Source of the DNA: Eutypa lata
Taxonomy: Eukaryota > Ascomycota > Sordariomycetes > Xylariales > Diatrypaceae
Direction: 5' to 3'
Length of the DNA stretch: 64,000 bases
NCBI GenBank assembly: GCA_022661535.1
Contig: JAKULF010000004.1
Span: 4,092,001 to 4,156,000, forward strand
Shown here: in pieces, positions 37,183 to 48,560 of the stretch
How positions within the stretch are numbered: the stretch's first letter is position 1
Layout: every line of letters starts with the position of its first letter
Program-made: the position numbers and the translations under genes
The notes under the pieces: model-generated
Database searches by the model: none
What the model was told of the DNA's origin: nothing
The model's input: only the letters and a program-made list of their open reading frames with translations

Positions 37183-38611
37183 TTATACAGCCGCCGAGAA
37201 TCTGGTCAAACGGCGCTTCTGTTCCCACGTATCGGGAATACGAGCGAGAATCTTCGAGTCATCCGGGCCGCTCCCTCGAAGCGACACGCCACCTTGGGCC
37301 AGCGCGATCTCGCTCTTCTCGTCATCGGCGGCGAAGAAGGCAGCGGTGGCGAACGGAGCGCCGAACACGCACCGGCCGTACTCATCGCTTGTGTAGAGGC
37401 TCAGTCTGCACACGGTATTCCCGAACTTGTCCTTCTCCGTCCCGTCGTCCTGGCGGACGTAGTTTCTCAACGGGACTTTGACGGTGACGCTGCTGCTGCT
37501 GGTGGTAGTGTTCCTGGCTCCCGGGAAAGTGAGGTCGATGGACAGGTCCCGCGGCACCGAGTCGCAGGTCCCGTTCCAGGCGATGTTGCCGCTGGCGCTC
37601 TCCACGAGGCCGGTGGCAGCGAGGAGGGCCTTCTTCGTGCCCGTGGTGATGGGGAGGGCGTCGTTGGTCGTTCCGCAGTCGAGGTGGCAAGTCGGTTCCG
37701 CGAAGCCCGTGTCGTTGATCGCCTTGCCGTTCACGGAGACGCGAGGGGGCGACACGTAGTAGCCCACCTCCCCTTCGAGCTCAATGGCAGACACTTTCAC
37801 GAGGGGTCCCGTGAACTTGGACATGTCCACGCCTCCGAAGATAGCCCCTCCGGTGAAAGTGGCTCGCGGGTCCTCGGGCGCCTCGTCGAACCACATCGAC
37901 TGGACCTGGTTGGAGATGGCGCCCCGCTCCAGGAGATCGTGCCTCACGTGCGGCTTCTGCGAGTCGCTCTTGTACTTCGATATGCCCAGTATCCCCCTGT
38001 CAACATACCAGTGGTCCAATTCCTTGGGATCACACCGGCCTTGCGTATCCTCCTGCTGGAAGAACATGGCGAAGGGAAGGGCGCCGGTGATGTTGGCGAT
38101 GGTCGAGACTTGGCCGGCACTAGAGGAAAACATCATCGTGTCCGTCACGGTGGAATTGCCGAAGAGCGATCTGGCGCCTCCCCCGTACAAGATAGAAAAG
38201 CTTTCGTCCATGTCTTTGAGCTCGGGGTGTCGGGGCGAGTTCTGGTAGTCGTACATGGGCAGACCAACAGGCGAACTGCACGTCCCCGGGGGAAATCTCC
38301 CACCCCACAGGTAGTCTGTCTGCGGACCGAACACCCAGAACATCTCGGAGCCCTGGTCGAAACATACATCTATGGACTGGTTGTTCCAGGGCATGACTAG
38401 CTCAGTGGATACCTTCCTGCCGCTGCCATACTCTTGAGGTTCCTTAGGTTAGCGATATTTCGAGACTCAGACTGTAAGCCTCTGAAAAGTGATACTACTC
38501 ACTGTAGTCCAGCGGAAAGTAAACCGTCTGCGGCTCGCATCCCTCGGTAGCGACGCCAAGCGGGAGGACATGGGCAAGGGCAAAAAGATATCCCGACGAC
38601 TGAAACCGCAT
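37183..38611 (-). CDS. Secreted pepsin-like (A1) aspartic protease-like protein with altered motifs
   Basis: Exons 38611-38503 and 38432-37183 (70-bp intron, GTGAGT...CAAG) give 452 aa. A signal peptide (about residues 1-21) precedes the mature protein. The two pepsin active-site Asp residues are present in context: Asp62 in CFDQGSEMFWV and Asp288 in HLDCGTTNDALP. In active family members these read DTGS and DS/TGTT, so both second positions are changed (Gln and Cys). Other fold features (ILYGGG flap region, GILGIS, GGAIFGGVD) fit fungal A1 proteases. No C-terminal GPI or transmembrane segment was seen. It may be an active secreted protease with unusual subsites or a non-catalytic relative. 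Several N-x-S/T sites are visible. Confidence 0.82.
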
Positions 38612-39681
38612 TTTGAGGTGATGAAGTAATAAAGAGCGACTACACTAATGCGTTGTAAGGAACGAAGAGAAGAAGAAAATGATGGTAGTTATCATTTAAT
38701 GAGTGACATTGAGGACAGGAGAACGACTCGCTTCAAATAGTCCATTACCTGTGTGGAGGCACGCTCGGCACAAGAACCACACTATTCCTACCCGTCCTGT
38801 CAATACGCTGTCTACCCCAGTATTTCACGGCACAGTCACGGCACAGCTTTGGTGTTTTTAGAACACCTCCCCAAAACGTCGTAAATGTCTTGGCGCAAGG
38901 CCTATCCAACTAGGGAGCCCTGAGCCTTGTGGCTATAGAATTTTAAGTAGTGCTTACATCGTACACATTAGTGGCCTTACAAGCTCTGGTAATGCGTTGA
39001 TCCGCGACAGTATACGCTTATTGCTTCATTTATCACGACGCTCTTAATAAATCGAAATGCGTTTGAAATTTCTTAATGCTTTAATTTGTTTGCGTTGATT
39101 CGTCGATTTTTCGTATTTGACTAAAGTAAATCTGGCCGGTGCTCTGTTTGGTGATTTGCTTGATTGTTAATATCAATGCATCTTGGGTGTTTAGTGCTGA
39201 CATAATATGCACTACCTCTCTCGGCTATCCTTGAAGCTATTCGTATTACCCTTTCACTAGGCCCGTGAGATCCTTGTGGTGTAGTAGACCCTGGAGGTCG
39301 TAATGTTATAAAAATTGCGTTTTGGAAGTTCCATTCAAAAGCTATATAACCATCCTCACCCCCTGCACATTCTGCGGGAATATATGAGAGCAGTAAAAAG
39401 CTGATCATGTGTACTGAAAACCCTTGAAAGCCGGTGTCAAGGTAAACAATAAGGACCCTTAGGTATTACGATTCGAATAATATCTGTTTATTCAGTGATA
39501 ATAAGTGATTATGCTATAAGAAATAACATAACCTCAGGATTATACAAGTTTTGCAGTATATTAATACCGGTTGCTTGTTTATAACGCCCGAAGCCTAACT
39601 GACAGGTATATCTCTAGTACGAATATACCTACTACCATGAGGCTATATCCATTCTTTTGGCAACGACTTGCCTTGCAAGGC
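38612..39681. other. Intergenic stretch
   Basis: No supported gene. A short minus-strand frame at 39121-39408 begins with a hydrophobic stretch but has no other support. Confidence 0.45.
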
Positions 39682-41676
39682 TTACACTGACACCTCAACG
39701 TGATCTGCAGATATTTTCTTCTCCAACGCGCCATTTGACTCTCCCATATTAACGCCAATGGCAGCGAGGGCACGGAACAAGCCCATCTCTTCCTGAATTC
39801 TTCCGAGTTCTTGCAAATCTTCTTCACTCGTTTTCGACCTATGGAAGTGCACTGTTTAGCAAAAGTCACAGTATTAACCGTTTCACAGAAAGGGGCTTGG
39901 AAGGCATACCCAAAGACCTGGTCCATCTGCTCCAAGGTTTTGCCCTTAGTTTCAGGAACCATGAACCACACGAAAAGAATGCCGAGGGTCAACCAGCCAG
40001 CGAAGAAAATATACAAGCCCCACGAGATGCTGGCCAACATGGTTGGGGTAATGAGCGCAATGATGAAGTTGTTCATCCAGTTCGCCGAAGCCGCGATAGA
40101 CGTGCCTTTGGCTCGGAGCGACAGAGGGAAGACCTCCGCGATAAGAGTCCACGATGCCGGTCCCCACGAGTAGGCGAAGTTGACAATATAGAGCCAAATC
40201 ATCGCAACGGCAGCCCACCCTGCAGCGCCGTGCGAAGCCCAATCTTGTTGGAACTGAGAAGCGAGGACGCCGACGATAACCATGGTGGCAAGCATACCAA
40301 ATGAACCGAAAAGCAGGAGAGGCTTTCTTCCAACTTTGTCGATCACCATGATGGCTGGAATCGTAGTAAGGACATTGATGATGCCGGTGATTCCCGTGGC
40401 GAGGAGAGAACTCGTGCTATTGGTCAGCCCTAACGATTTAAAGATGATAGGCGCGTAGTATATAACTGTTTGCTGTTAGTTGGCTGCGAGACTATTTATA
40501 TCTTGGAAGTTCTCTTACTTGAGTCGATACCCGACCATTGCTGGAAGAACATGACCAGACTGGCGATGGCAACACGCTTGAACGAGTCCTTGGCCTTGAA
40601 AATAGGGATATACTGCAATATTTCCCGGGTCCATGGATTTGGCTTAGAATTTTCCGTGAGATGAGGAAACTTCTTCTCGAAAGCCCGGAACTCGAATTCG
40701 CACTCAGACTTGATCTCAAGGAACTCTACTTGAATCAACGGATCGTCAACCGGACGACCACGCAGCCGGCTAAGTGTGCGCAGGGCGTAGTCTTCTTGGC
40801 CATCCTTCACCAGCCATCGTGGTGAATATGGCATCACCCAAACTCCGATAGCAAGAACGACGGCGGGGATGCCCTGGATGATCAGCGGCAGCCTCCAAGC
40901 CCAGTCGGATTGCGTTTCGCCAGTACCACCGATGTAATTAGTACCGTACGCGATCCAATACGCACTCATGATTCCGATTGTGGTAGCAAGCTGTTGAAGC
41001 GATACCAAGAGTCCTCGGATTTCAGGTGGTGCCAGTTCGGCATTGTAAAGTGGACTGGCCGAGTCACTCGTTAGTATCATTTAAGGCCAATACGTAAAGA
41101 GCAACATGCATACCCTGTAGCAGAGAGACCACCAACGCCAATGCCAGTAAAGAACCGTCCGGAATATAGATAGGCAGGGGAGCTAGCGCCAGCGGTCAAA
41201 TACGAGCCCAAGATAATCCAAATGGCGCCCGCGAATATGGTCCGCTTCCGAGAAAAGATCTCGCAGGAGATACCGGACGTGATAGCCCCGAGCCAGCCAC
41301 CCAGTTGCAGAATTGAGGTCAGCCAGCCCTGGGCACCGGGATCCGCTGCGATGCCTGGGAAGGCGCGCTCGAAGGAGTTCATCACGAGCGCCTGGCCCAG
41401 CACTCCCTGTTGGTAACCGTAGAGAAGACCGCCCTTCGTGACCAAAAACAAGAAAGATTAGTATCAAGCTTCCAATACATAATAAGGCTTCATATTTCCT
41501 TCCATGACAGCAGGATGATTGATTGCGTGGGACAAACCTACAAAGGAGGCGAAAAGGGCGATGTAGAAAATCCTCATGTCAGCCCACAGACGACGCAAAC
41601 CACTAGATTCGGCACTGCCCGCCGCACGCGCAGCAGCAGCAGCACCGAATATCGCAGTTTCGTGTTCGGCAGCCAT
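39682..41676 (-). CDS. MFS sugar/inositol-type transporter, five exons
   Basis: Exons 41676-41542, 41433-41114, 41054-40519, 40465-39910 and 39838-39682 give 567 aa. Joins FASF-GGLLYGYQQGVL, SATG-PLYNAELAPPEIRG, GIDS-IIYYAPIIF and DQVFG-SKTSEEDLQ all match sugar porters. Signatures: GRFFTGIGVGG, PYSPRWLVKDG, DKVGRKPLLLFG and PETKGKTLEQMD. The chosen start has a strong context (ACC before ATG, G after). An in-frame ATG 75 bp upstream exists but lies in poorer sequence. The 71-bp last intron has no stop in its read-through frame, so retention would give a different, longer tail ending near 39579. The long hydrophilic tail (LQELGRIQEEMG) suits cytosolic regulation. Substrate not readable. Confidence 0.9.
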
Positions 41677-42872
41677 GGTCAGAGGTGCTTCCTCCAGAAG
41701 GGTTAAACTAGTAACAAGCGTGGTGAGACTCTTCCTTGTACTCCCATACAATAGTATATTGGACTATTTCGAACGCCGAGCTTGGATCCAGGGAATCACA
41801 ATGTGAGGTCACAACTAACCAGTCGGGAAAGAATGAGAGACTTCGATGTGCGCTTGAAGCATTTAGTTATACCGCGTGCTCTTCCCCATATTTCCCCGTA
41901 CTTCCCCCGGACTTCTCTCCGCACTTGTTCTCGTCACGAGGGCTATGGGGTCTGAGCCATTTCTTAAAACCTTCACTAACTAGAGAAAAACCAGGTATGG
42001 GGTTGGGGAAGAGCCTGTCGCAATATTTAGGATCATTAAGAGACTTAGAAGCTATTTGATTGACCAAATCACTTCCATTAGCGTCTTTCACCGTGAAAAC
42101 CCGCCCACGGCTGTCGACCCACGGACCTATGGATAACCAACGGGTTGGCGACAGGGTTGATCGTGACAAAAACAGCTAGCGTTCATTGTTCACCCTCGAG
42201 ACGGAGGAAAGACATTGCCACCGAGCTTAACTATTAACAGTGCCGTCGACTATCAAGTCGAATCTCCACTTGCTCATGAGGGGGCATGATGGCACGATGC
42301 ATTTCGCTCCCGGCTTCTAGTATGATTAAGTAGGTAATGCCGAAGGGGTAGATATGGACGGCTTTATGCAGCCACATATGTGCATATAATACCTCAGAAT
42401 TTTGGGCCCTCTCGCGATGTTACGTTAAGTTTTACTTGGGGGAAATTCCCCCCGTCCAACTCTGCTTAATGCCGCTCCGATAGCTACTTTGGAGTATGTT
42501 CTGTGATATTAAGGGCGCAAACAGGTGCTCGCCTAACTATGACATTTCTAAAGTGTAGGCTTAGTTCCTTTTTTTTTTTTTTTTTTTTTTGGGTTGTGCG
42601 ACACAACATCTGCAACTTGGACGACACTATCAGCTTCGGAAAATAGATACTTAGAGTCGACCTGCAGGTGTCACGAACAAGTCTGCATCATGCAGGGCAT
42701 CCCGAACGTCTGGATTCGAGTGCATGATCCCAGCCGGTCGGAGCCCGGCGATGACACCAACCGCGGCGAAACTGCAGGATTGCCAATAATTAGTGCAATT
42801 ATATGATGTGAAAAGGGTTAAAGTTTTGTATTGATTATAATGAAGTGCATCAATCCGAGGGTTATATATCTA
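41677..42872. other. Intergenic stretch with poly-T
   Basis: Promoter of the transporter on the minus strand, then a 22-base T run at 42569-42590. No supported gene. Confidence 0.45.
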
Positions 42873-44030
42873 TTAATAAGGATTGGAGGGTAGCTCGTAT
42901 GGTCCAGATGAGATCCGCGTATCCCTAGACGAGGTCTGATAAACTGCTTGGCTAACTTGATATATTTTGTCTCTGTCCCTCTGGAATATATAGCCTGGGA
43001 TTGAAGGTGGCTCCCCGTAATAACTTATCCCGCGGAAGACTTTTTGAGGCATAGGTGCCGTCCTGACATTCTGGTCTCGGCTTCTGCGGCGCCCGAAAAA
43101 GAACCACCCAGCGCCGAAACCAATGATTAGTGCAAGTGGAATCGCGATGCTAAAGCCAATTATAACGTCGGCGGTCAAGCCATGAGAAGGTGCTGGTGAA
43201 GAGGTAGATATGGGCGCTGGAGGTATAGGTGTAGAAGTGATGGGCTCAACCGGTGTGAGACTGCTGGCAGTACTCGCCAAGGATGCGGTATTCGGTATGG
43301 ATGCCGCAATAGCCGTGGAGCTTGTGTCGGACGCCTCAGGATCATCATTGTTGCTTGACGCTAAGTAGAAGTAGTGACTGTTCGCATCCGACTTGCTGTG
43401 TCCCTCTTCGAAGATGCTGAGATAAAACAGGTTCGACACGGAGAGATCCTTGTCTGTTCCTACGAGCCAGCGATAACTCGTTATTTCGACATTCTCTGCG
43501 GTTTCCAGGTCAGTACTGTTTCAATTTGTTGCGTAGAAAAACAAAGTTAATAAATAACGTACGTATAAGGGATTCGAACGGATACAAGTAGTCCGTCCCG
43601 TTAAGTTGAAACAGACATAGGGACGTCGGCTTTTCTGATTTTCCTCTGGTCCATGTAACATTAAGAGTCGAACCCACGGTATAAGTAGGGTTATTGGTGA
43701 AATCCCCCACCTCGCCGAAAGGAGGCGGATTAATGAAGTTCATGGGCATTTCTTTTAAGTAGTTCGTGATGCGAAGATGCTGGTGAGCTTGAAGCAGAAA
43801 CATACAATGGATTAAGAAACGATCTCACGACATACTAATAGACATACTAATACAGCTGGGGAGATGTCAGGAAGATACCTGCTATTATTGCCCATGCATC
43901 ATAATTTGGCTTCCAGGGACCTTGAAACAAACATTTGAAGCTGTTGGTCGACACATGCGCTAGGTATACGTCTTAACGCCCGGTTTATAACATCTACGTA
44001 CCTATTGATAGAAGCGGGTATTGTACCCAT
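42873..44030 (-). CDS. Fungal single-pass membrane protein, unknown function
   Basis: The proposed exons 44030-44002, 43940-43879, 43787-43563 and 43495-42873 give 312 aa. The last two are well supported: the junction gives LIQNVEITSYRWLVGTD, and GTACGT/GCAG ends fit. The ectodomain has NPPPFGEVGDFTNNPTYTVG and NVTWT, a pattern found in many uncharacterised fungal surface proteins. A Ser/Thr/Pro-rich stalk follows, then one transmembrane helix (IIGFSIAIPLALIIGFGAGWFFF) and a basic stop-transfer RRRSR with a ~65-residue tail. This resembles sensor-like or mucin-like type I proteins. The first two exons are weaker, because no signal peptide is predicted from them; the true 5' end may differ. 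The gene is divergent from the GT32 gene. Confidence 0.58.
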
Positions 44031-44526
44031 CCGCCCAGCACCGTGCTTCGGCCCGAGTGTTTCCCACATGGGAGTTCGGATTCACCAAGCCTGGCTTATA
44101 TAAAACTTTCTTATTATTATTTTACCCGCGCTTCTACTTTCTGCCGATGCCTATTCGTTACCGACCATCTGGGTGCTGGCGGGGCTGTCAAGGGGCAGAA
44201 TACACTATTGGTTGTTTTAGCGCCTAATTAACTAAATGAGAGATGTTGTCGCATTAAGATGCCAGGGCTGCATCTGGCAGGGGTTCATCCGGTCTTGGCC
44301 AGATACCAACAAATACTACGCTGGTGTAACTGGCGGTTGTTTGCTTGTGCAGGTACTAACTTACGTGTTTAGATAACTGTAAGACATGTAGGTAGCAAGG
44401 GATGCCGACCTGGATCTCATATTTAAATCTGGCCATAGGCCAAAGGGTATATAGAAACAGGTAGTCCCTTTATTAGTTGTGTAAAGAGTCACACCCTGAT
44501 ATGTTATATCTCGGAAGACAATCACG
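44031..44526. promoter_or_regulatory. Divergent upstream region (membrane protein / GT32)
   Basis: A 496-bp spacer between divergent starts with no supported gene. Specific control sites not recognised. Confidence 0.35.
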
Positions 44527-45447
44527 ATGCCACTTATACAGCCACCGATGACTCTCAAATTATCTCCTCTCCTCGCCTTTTGCATTATCAGCCTTCTCTA
44601 CTGGAAATACCCGATTTACGATGTGATAGTGACGCAGACCCCAGTTCCCACCACAATACCAAAACAAACATGGTACAAGTTAGGACCGAAGGGTCTGAGT
44701 GACGAGAACCGAGAGTGGACTGGTAGTTGCATCGACAAAAACCCGACCTACCACCCCGAATTCATAACAGACAACTCCGGTGATGAGTATGTCGCCAGGA
44801 CCTTCGCCTCCCGCCCTGACCTTGTCGAGAGTTACATGAATCTCACGGTTCCCATCCTCAAAGCCGATCTCCTGCGCTATCTTCTCCTTTACTCCGAGGG
44901 CGGCATCTGGTTTGATCTCGACGTCTCCTGCGAGGACGTGCCTATTGATGAGTGGATCCCCCCTGAATTCGACGGCCTTGCCGGTCTCGTCCTAGGATGG
45001 GAGTTCGATGTTGGATGGGGGGATAAACTCTTTCGCCAGTTCGCGAGCTGGACTATGATGGCGAAACCGGGTCTACCGCACATCTGGATGGTGGTAGAGG
45101 ATATCCTGGAGGGCATCCGTGCCAGCACGGCCGAACATCAGGTCTCAGTCGCAGGTCTGACGCTCCCCATGGTCGGTGACGTGGTGGATTTTACAGGGCC
45201 TAGGAGGTTGACACGAAGCGTCGTCAAGAGCCTGGAACAAACCCTCAACACGACCATCGATCACGACAGTATCTTCAATCTCCTGGAGCCGAAACTCGTC
45301 GGGGACCTTCTGATTATGCCCGGATACGCATTTGCCGCATCATCGAATACATACGAGGATGAGGACGAAACTAGGCTGGGACCCGCTCTGGTCACGCACC
45401 ATTATGCTGGTACTTGGAAGAACGACCACGGCGGGGAAGAGAATTGA
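44527..45447 (+). CDS. GT32-type glycosyltransferase (Och1/MIPC-synthase-like)
   Basis: A single exon encodes 306 aa. A short N-terminal tail and one membrane anchor (about residues 9-26, LSPLLAFCIISLLYW) suggest a type II Golgi protein. The GT32 core is clear: IPKQTWY near the start of the domain, LKADLLRYLLLYSEGGIWFDLDVSC with the metal-binding DxD as DLD near residues 129-131, and HHYAGTWK at the end. Such enzymes transfer mannose or related sugars from nucleotide sugars onto glycans or inositol phosphoceramide. In Och1 the DxD is usually preceded by YxD/ILD; here it is FDLD, a mild variation. The acceptor is unknown. An upstream in-frame ATG is MPLIQPPM; the second Met at residue 8 could also be used. 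Confidence 0.87.
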   Translation: MPLIQPPMTLKLSPLLAFCIISLLYWKYPIYDVIVTQTPVPTTIPKQTWYKLGPKGLSDENREWTGSCIDKNPTYHPEFITDNSGDEYVARTFASRPDLVESYMNLTVPILKADLLRYLLLYSEGGIWFDLDVSCEDVPIDEWIPPEFDGLAGLVLGWEFDVGWGDKLFRQFASWTMMAKPGLPHIWMVVEDILEGIRASTAEHQVSVAGLTLPMVGDVVDFTGPRRLTRSVVKSLEQTLNTTIDHDSIFNLLEPKLVGDLLIMPGYAFAASSNTYEDEDETRLGPALVTHHYAGTWKNDHGGEEN

Positions 45448-46669
45448 TTGAATGGGAAGCTGTTGGTTATATCGACAATAATCCGGCAATTTCCATCCAG
45501 GGAATTAGCACCGTCAACATTACCAGCAACATGGACGCCTCTGCTGTACCCTCACTTCCGGGGCTAGTACTATTACGTGGACGTTCTGTATACGGCTCAG
45601 CTCACATTGAACAGTCGACGTAATGGTCTACACGACATTCACAAACCTAGTAACGGCTTTATTGCAAGCACTAGTAGGAATTATGAAGACTACCGAGGAG
45701 ACCGGTCATTGCAGCCCCCCAACCCCGGGCACAGAGCAACGCAGCCCTTCGGCTGGACCTGGGATCGGGTCTGGCAAGTACGATTTCACAACGCGGGCGG
45801 CGTTTGTCGTCTCAGGAGTTCGCCGCTTTCTCATAGGCCCGGGAATGCGAGTGCAACGAGTGAACTTTATACATCACCAAGGGCAGTTGAAAGAGAGCGA
45901 ATGGGACAGATTCCATATGTTGCTAATATAGCGTTGGGGTGAAATATAGGAGTACTTTGAGGTTTGTAAGGCGTTTGAAACGTTCCGGAATGTGAAGTGG
46001 AGGGAAACTATACTAAAGCAAGATCCTGGATCTAGGGTTACATCAGAGGCGAGATATATCGAGGGGGTGGCAACAGTTTCGCATGTAATCCTGTGGGGGG
46101 TTAGCCTCTAATATGTGCTATGTGCTTCTGTCTAAATATATCCAAAATTGGTAATCTGTGACAATTGTCATGCACGTTAGCGCCGTGCAGATGGGTATCG
46201 TAGATAACTCCAAGATATAAATCATTATCATTGGTGCAGCGCCGGTGATAAGATGACAGTGATATGATGGCAGATTATAGCACAACGCGCACTCATACCC
46301 ATGCCAGGCCAGGCCATATCTTTGGTTCGGATCGCGTCTGCCCGTACGTATGTAAGACCGGGTTTAGCACCAACACAAATCATCGAACCCGGAAGTAAGT
46401 ATGCATGCAATATCCCGCGATTACGGGGGACATACACATCGGGTTTTGATCCTTTCAAGCGTGCCAGCCATCATGTGTAGGTAGGTAGATAAGCTGTCTA
46501 GGACTCTTTTTTCTTCTCTCCTTGATTGCTGAGAGAGTAATTTTCTCATTACCCTCGACTGGAGCTGACTACCAACGGACTTACATCTTCTCCCACTTCA
46601 CTTTGTCTGAGCATTCTCAGCATTCCATTTCATTATTGATCCTCAAGTCCCAGCATCTGAAGTGTCATC
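45448..46669. other. Intergenic stretch
   Basis: An open frame at 45623-45931 (102 codons) has no recognisable content. A TAGG run lies near 46482. No other feature is supported. Confidence 0.45.
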
Positions 46670-48560
46670 ATGTCTAAGAGCGATAATATCCAGCTTCAGG
46701 TCAGGTCCTCGGCTCCAACCACCTTGGATTTATTCAGATCCGGTAACGGGGGCACTTTCGACGATGACGAGCAGCTCCGCCGTTTGGGCAAGCGTCCTCT
46801 GCTGAACAGAAGCTTTGGCTTCATGTCCATTCTTGGGTTCTCTTGCTCGGCGCTGCTATCCTGGGAGGGCGTTTTGGTCACTTCCGTAGCTGGCCTGGGG
46901 AACGGTGGCCCAGCTGGACTGGTATGGGGGTTTCTGCTCAATTGGGTTGGCACTCTCTCGGTATATACGGTATTGGGAGAGTTGGCTTCCATGGCGCCCA
47001 CTGCTGCTGGACAGTGTAAGACTAATATCTCTTATTGTTTGTCTACCGCTATACCTTGGACTAACATATGATATTCTAGATCACTGGGCTGCGAGTAAGT
47101 GTTTTTCTGAATAATTGGTCTGCACCGATTACTTCGCTACCTTCCAAAATCACAATGAGTATTTCACTTCAAATATACATTTTAAGACAACCCGAATCGG
47201 AACCTCTCGCGCTTCTTGAAGCAAGTGATTATTGCTAATTATGAGACTTCAGTGATGGCCCCAAACTCGTGGAGTAATTTCCTATCCTATCTGACAGGGT
47301 GGCTCACCACGTTGGCATGGCAGAGCATAGGCGTATCCATCAGCTACATCACCGCGACACTCCTGCAAGGCATCATCGTGTTGACCCACCCAAACTACGT
47401 GCCGCTCCCCTGGCACACCGTGCTCATAGTCTGGGCCGTCGCCTTGTTCGCCGTCATCATGAATTCCATCACCACAAACGTACTAGCGAAATTCGAAGGC
47501 CTCATCCTCGTCGTGCATTTGGCCGGGTTCTTCGGCATTCTGATACCGATGGTGTACTTCTCGCCCCACAACGAGCCGTCGGCCGTTTTCGCCACCTTCT
47601 TCAACGAGGGGGGCTGGTCGACCCAGACCCTCTCCTTCTTCGTGGGCTTCCCCGGCATTGCCGCGGCGCTCTTGGGGGCGGACTGCGCGGTCCACATGGC
47701 CGAGGAGATCCAGTCGGCTGCCCTTGTTGTTCCGAGAGCTCTGCTGTTTACTATAATCATCAATGGCTCGCTGGCCTTCGCTATGACGATCGCATTGATG
47801 TTCTGTTTGACCGACGTCGGCGCGGCTGTCGCGGCCGCCGAGACCGTGTTTTACCCCTTCATCTATGTATTTCACGTCGCCGTGGGATCTACTGCCGCAG
47901 CTGGCGGCATGGCCTCGGTCGTCATGCTCTTGAGTCTCGCTAGCAGTGTTGGGATTTATGCCTCTGCCTCCCGCATGCTATGGTCGTTCTCGCGGGATCG
48001 AGGTGTGCCCTTTCATCCCTATTTGACCAAGGTAAGCCACGAGACAGTTACAGATGCGCTTGTGCATTTGCTCGTCACGCTTACGGATTAAATAGCTTAG
48101 CAAGAGCTCCGTGCCAAGAGTTGCCGTCGTTACTACCTTGGTGATCACGATGCTGTTATCACTTATTGCGCTCGGATCGGATGTCGCACTGCAAGCTTTA
48201 CTGTCGCTAGCTATAGCGGCCTTGTTCTCCTCGTACTTATTGGTGTGCGGCTTACTACTATGGAGGCGCAGTACTGCTGCCTTTCAACCCTTTGGGATTG
48301 ACCCCAGTGCCATGGAACCTAATCAGCTGTACTGGGGACCTTGGCGGATACCAGAGCCATTCGGCACAATCAACAACGTCTTTGCATGCTTGTATAGCAT
48401 ACTTCTGTTGTTCTGGTCTTTCTGGCCTCAATCCACCCCCACAACTGTCGCGGGAGCAAATTGGAGTGTTCTTGTATTTGGGTCTGTTGTCATATTCAGC
48501 GTGCTCTGGTATGGCATTCATGCCAGGCATCACTTCAAGGGGCCGATTAAGGAGGTTTAG
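46670..48560 (+). CDS. APC-superfamily permease (choline/amino-acid/GABA type)
   Basis: Exons 46670-47015, 47080-47094, 47253-48031 and 48105-48560 give 531 aa. Exon 2 is only 15 nt (encodes YHWAA across its edges) and is needed for the family string GQYHWAAMMAP. Introns are 64, 158 and 73 bp. About 12 membrane spans are visible. Typical segments: FGFMSILGFSCSALLSWEG (first helix), LSYLTGWLTTLAWQ, DCAVHMAEEI and YASASRMLWSFSRDRGVP. This is the fungal group containing Hnm1 (choline) and UGA4/GABA-type permeases; substrate cannot be separated here. It should sit in the plasma membrane as a proton-coupled importer. Acceptor for exon 4 was placed at CAAG (48104), because the nearer TTAG gives the wrong frame. 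Confidence 0.88.

Noticed and set aside
39121..39408. Minus-strand 95-codon frame with a hydrophobic N-terminus, possible small secreted protein
   Set aside because: The hydrophobic stretch is short, there are few cysteines, and it lies in AT-rich spacer without other signals.
41867..42169. Minus-strand 100-codon frame upstream of the second sugar porter
   Set aside because: Composition is protein-like, but no family motif, neighbour exon or start context supports it.
42435..42452. GGGGAAATTCCCC near-palindrome, also seen near 50117
   Set aside because: Two occurrences in unrelated spacers; no known fungal regulator site could be assigned and chance is likely.
45623..45931. 102-codon plus-strand frame after the GT32 gene, considered as a further GT32 exon
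   Set aside because: The GT32 protein already ends in the family's typical HHYAGTWK...GGE tail, and no intron pair links the two.
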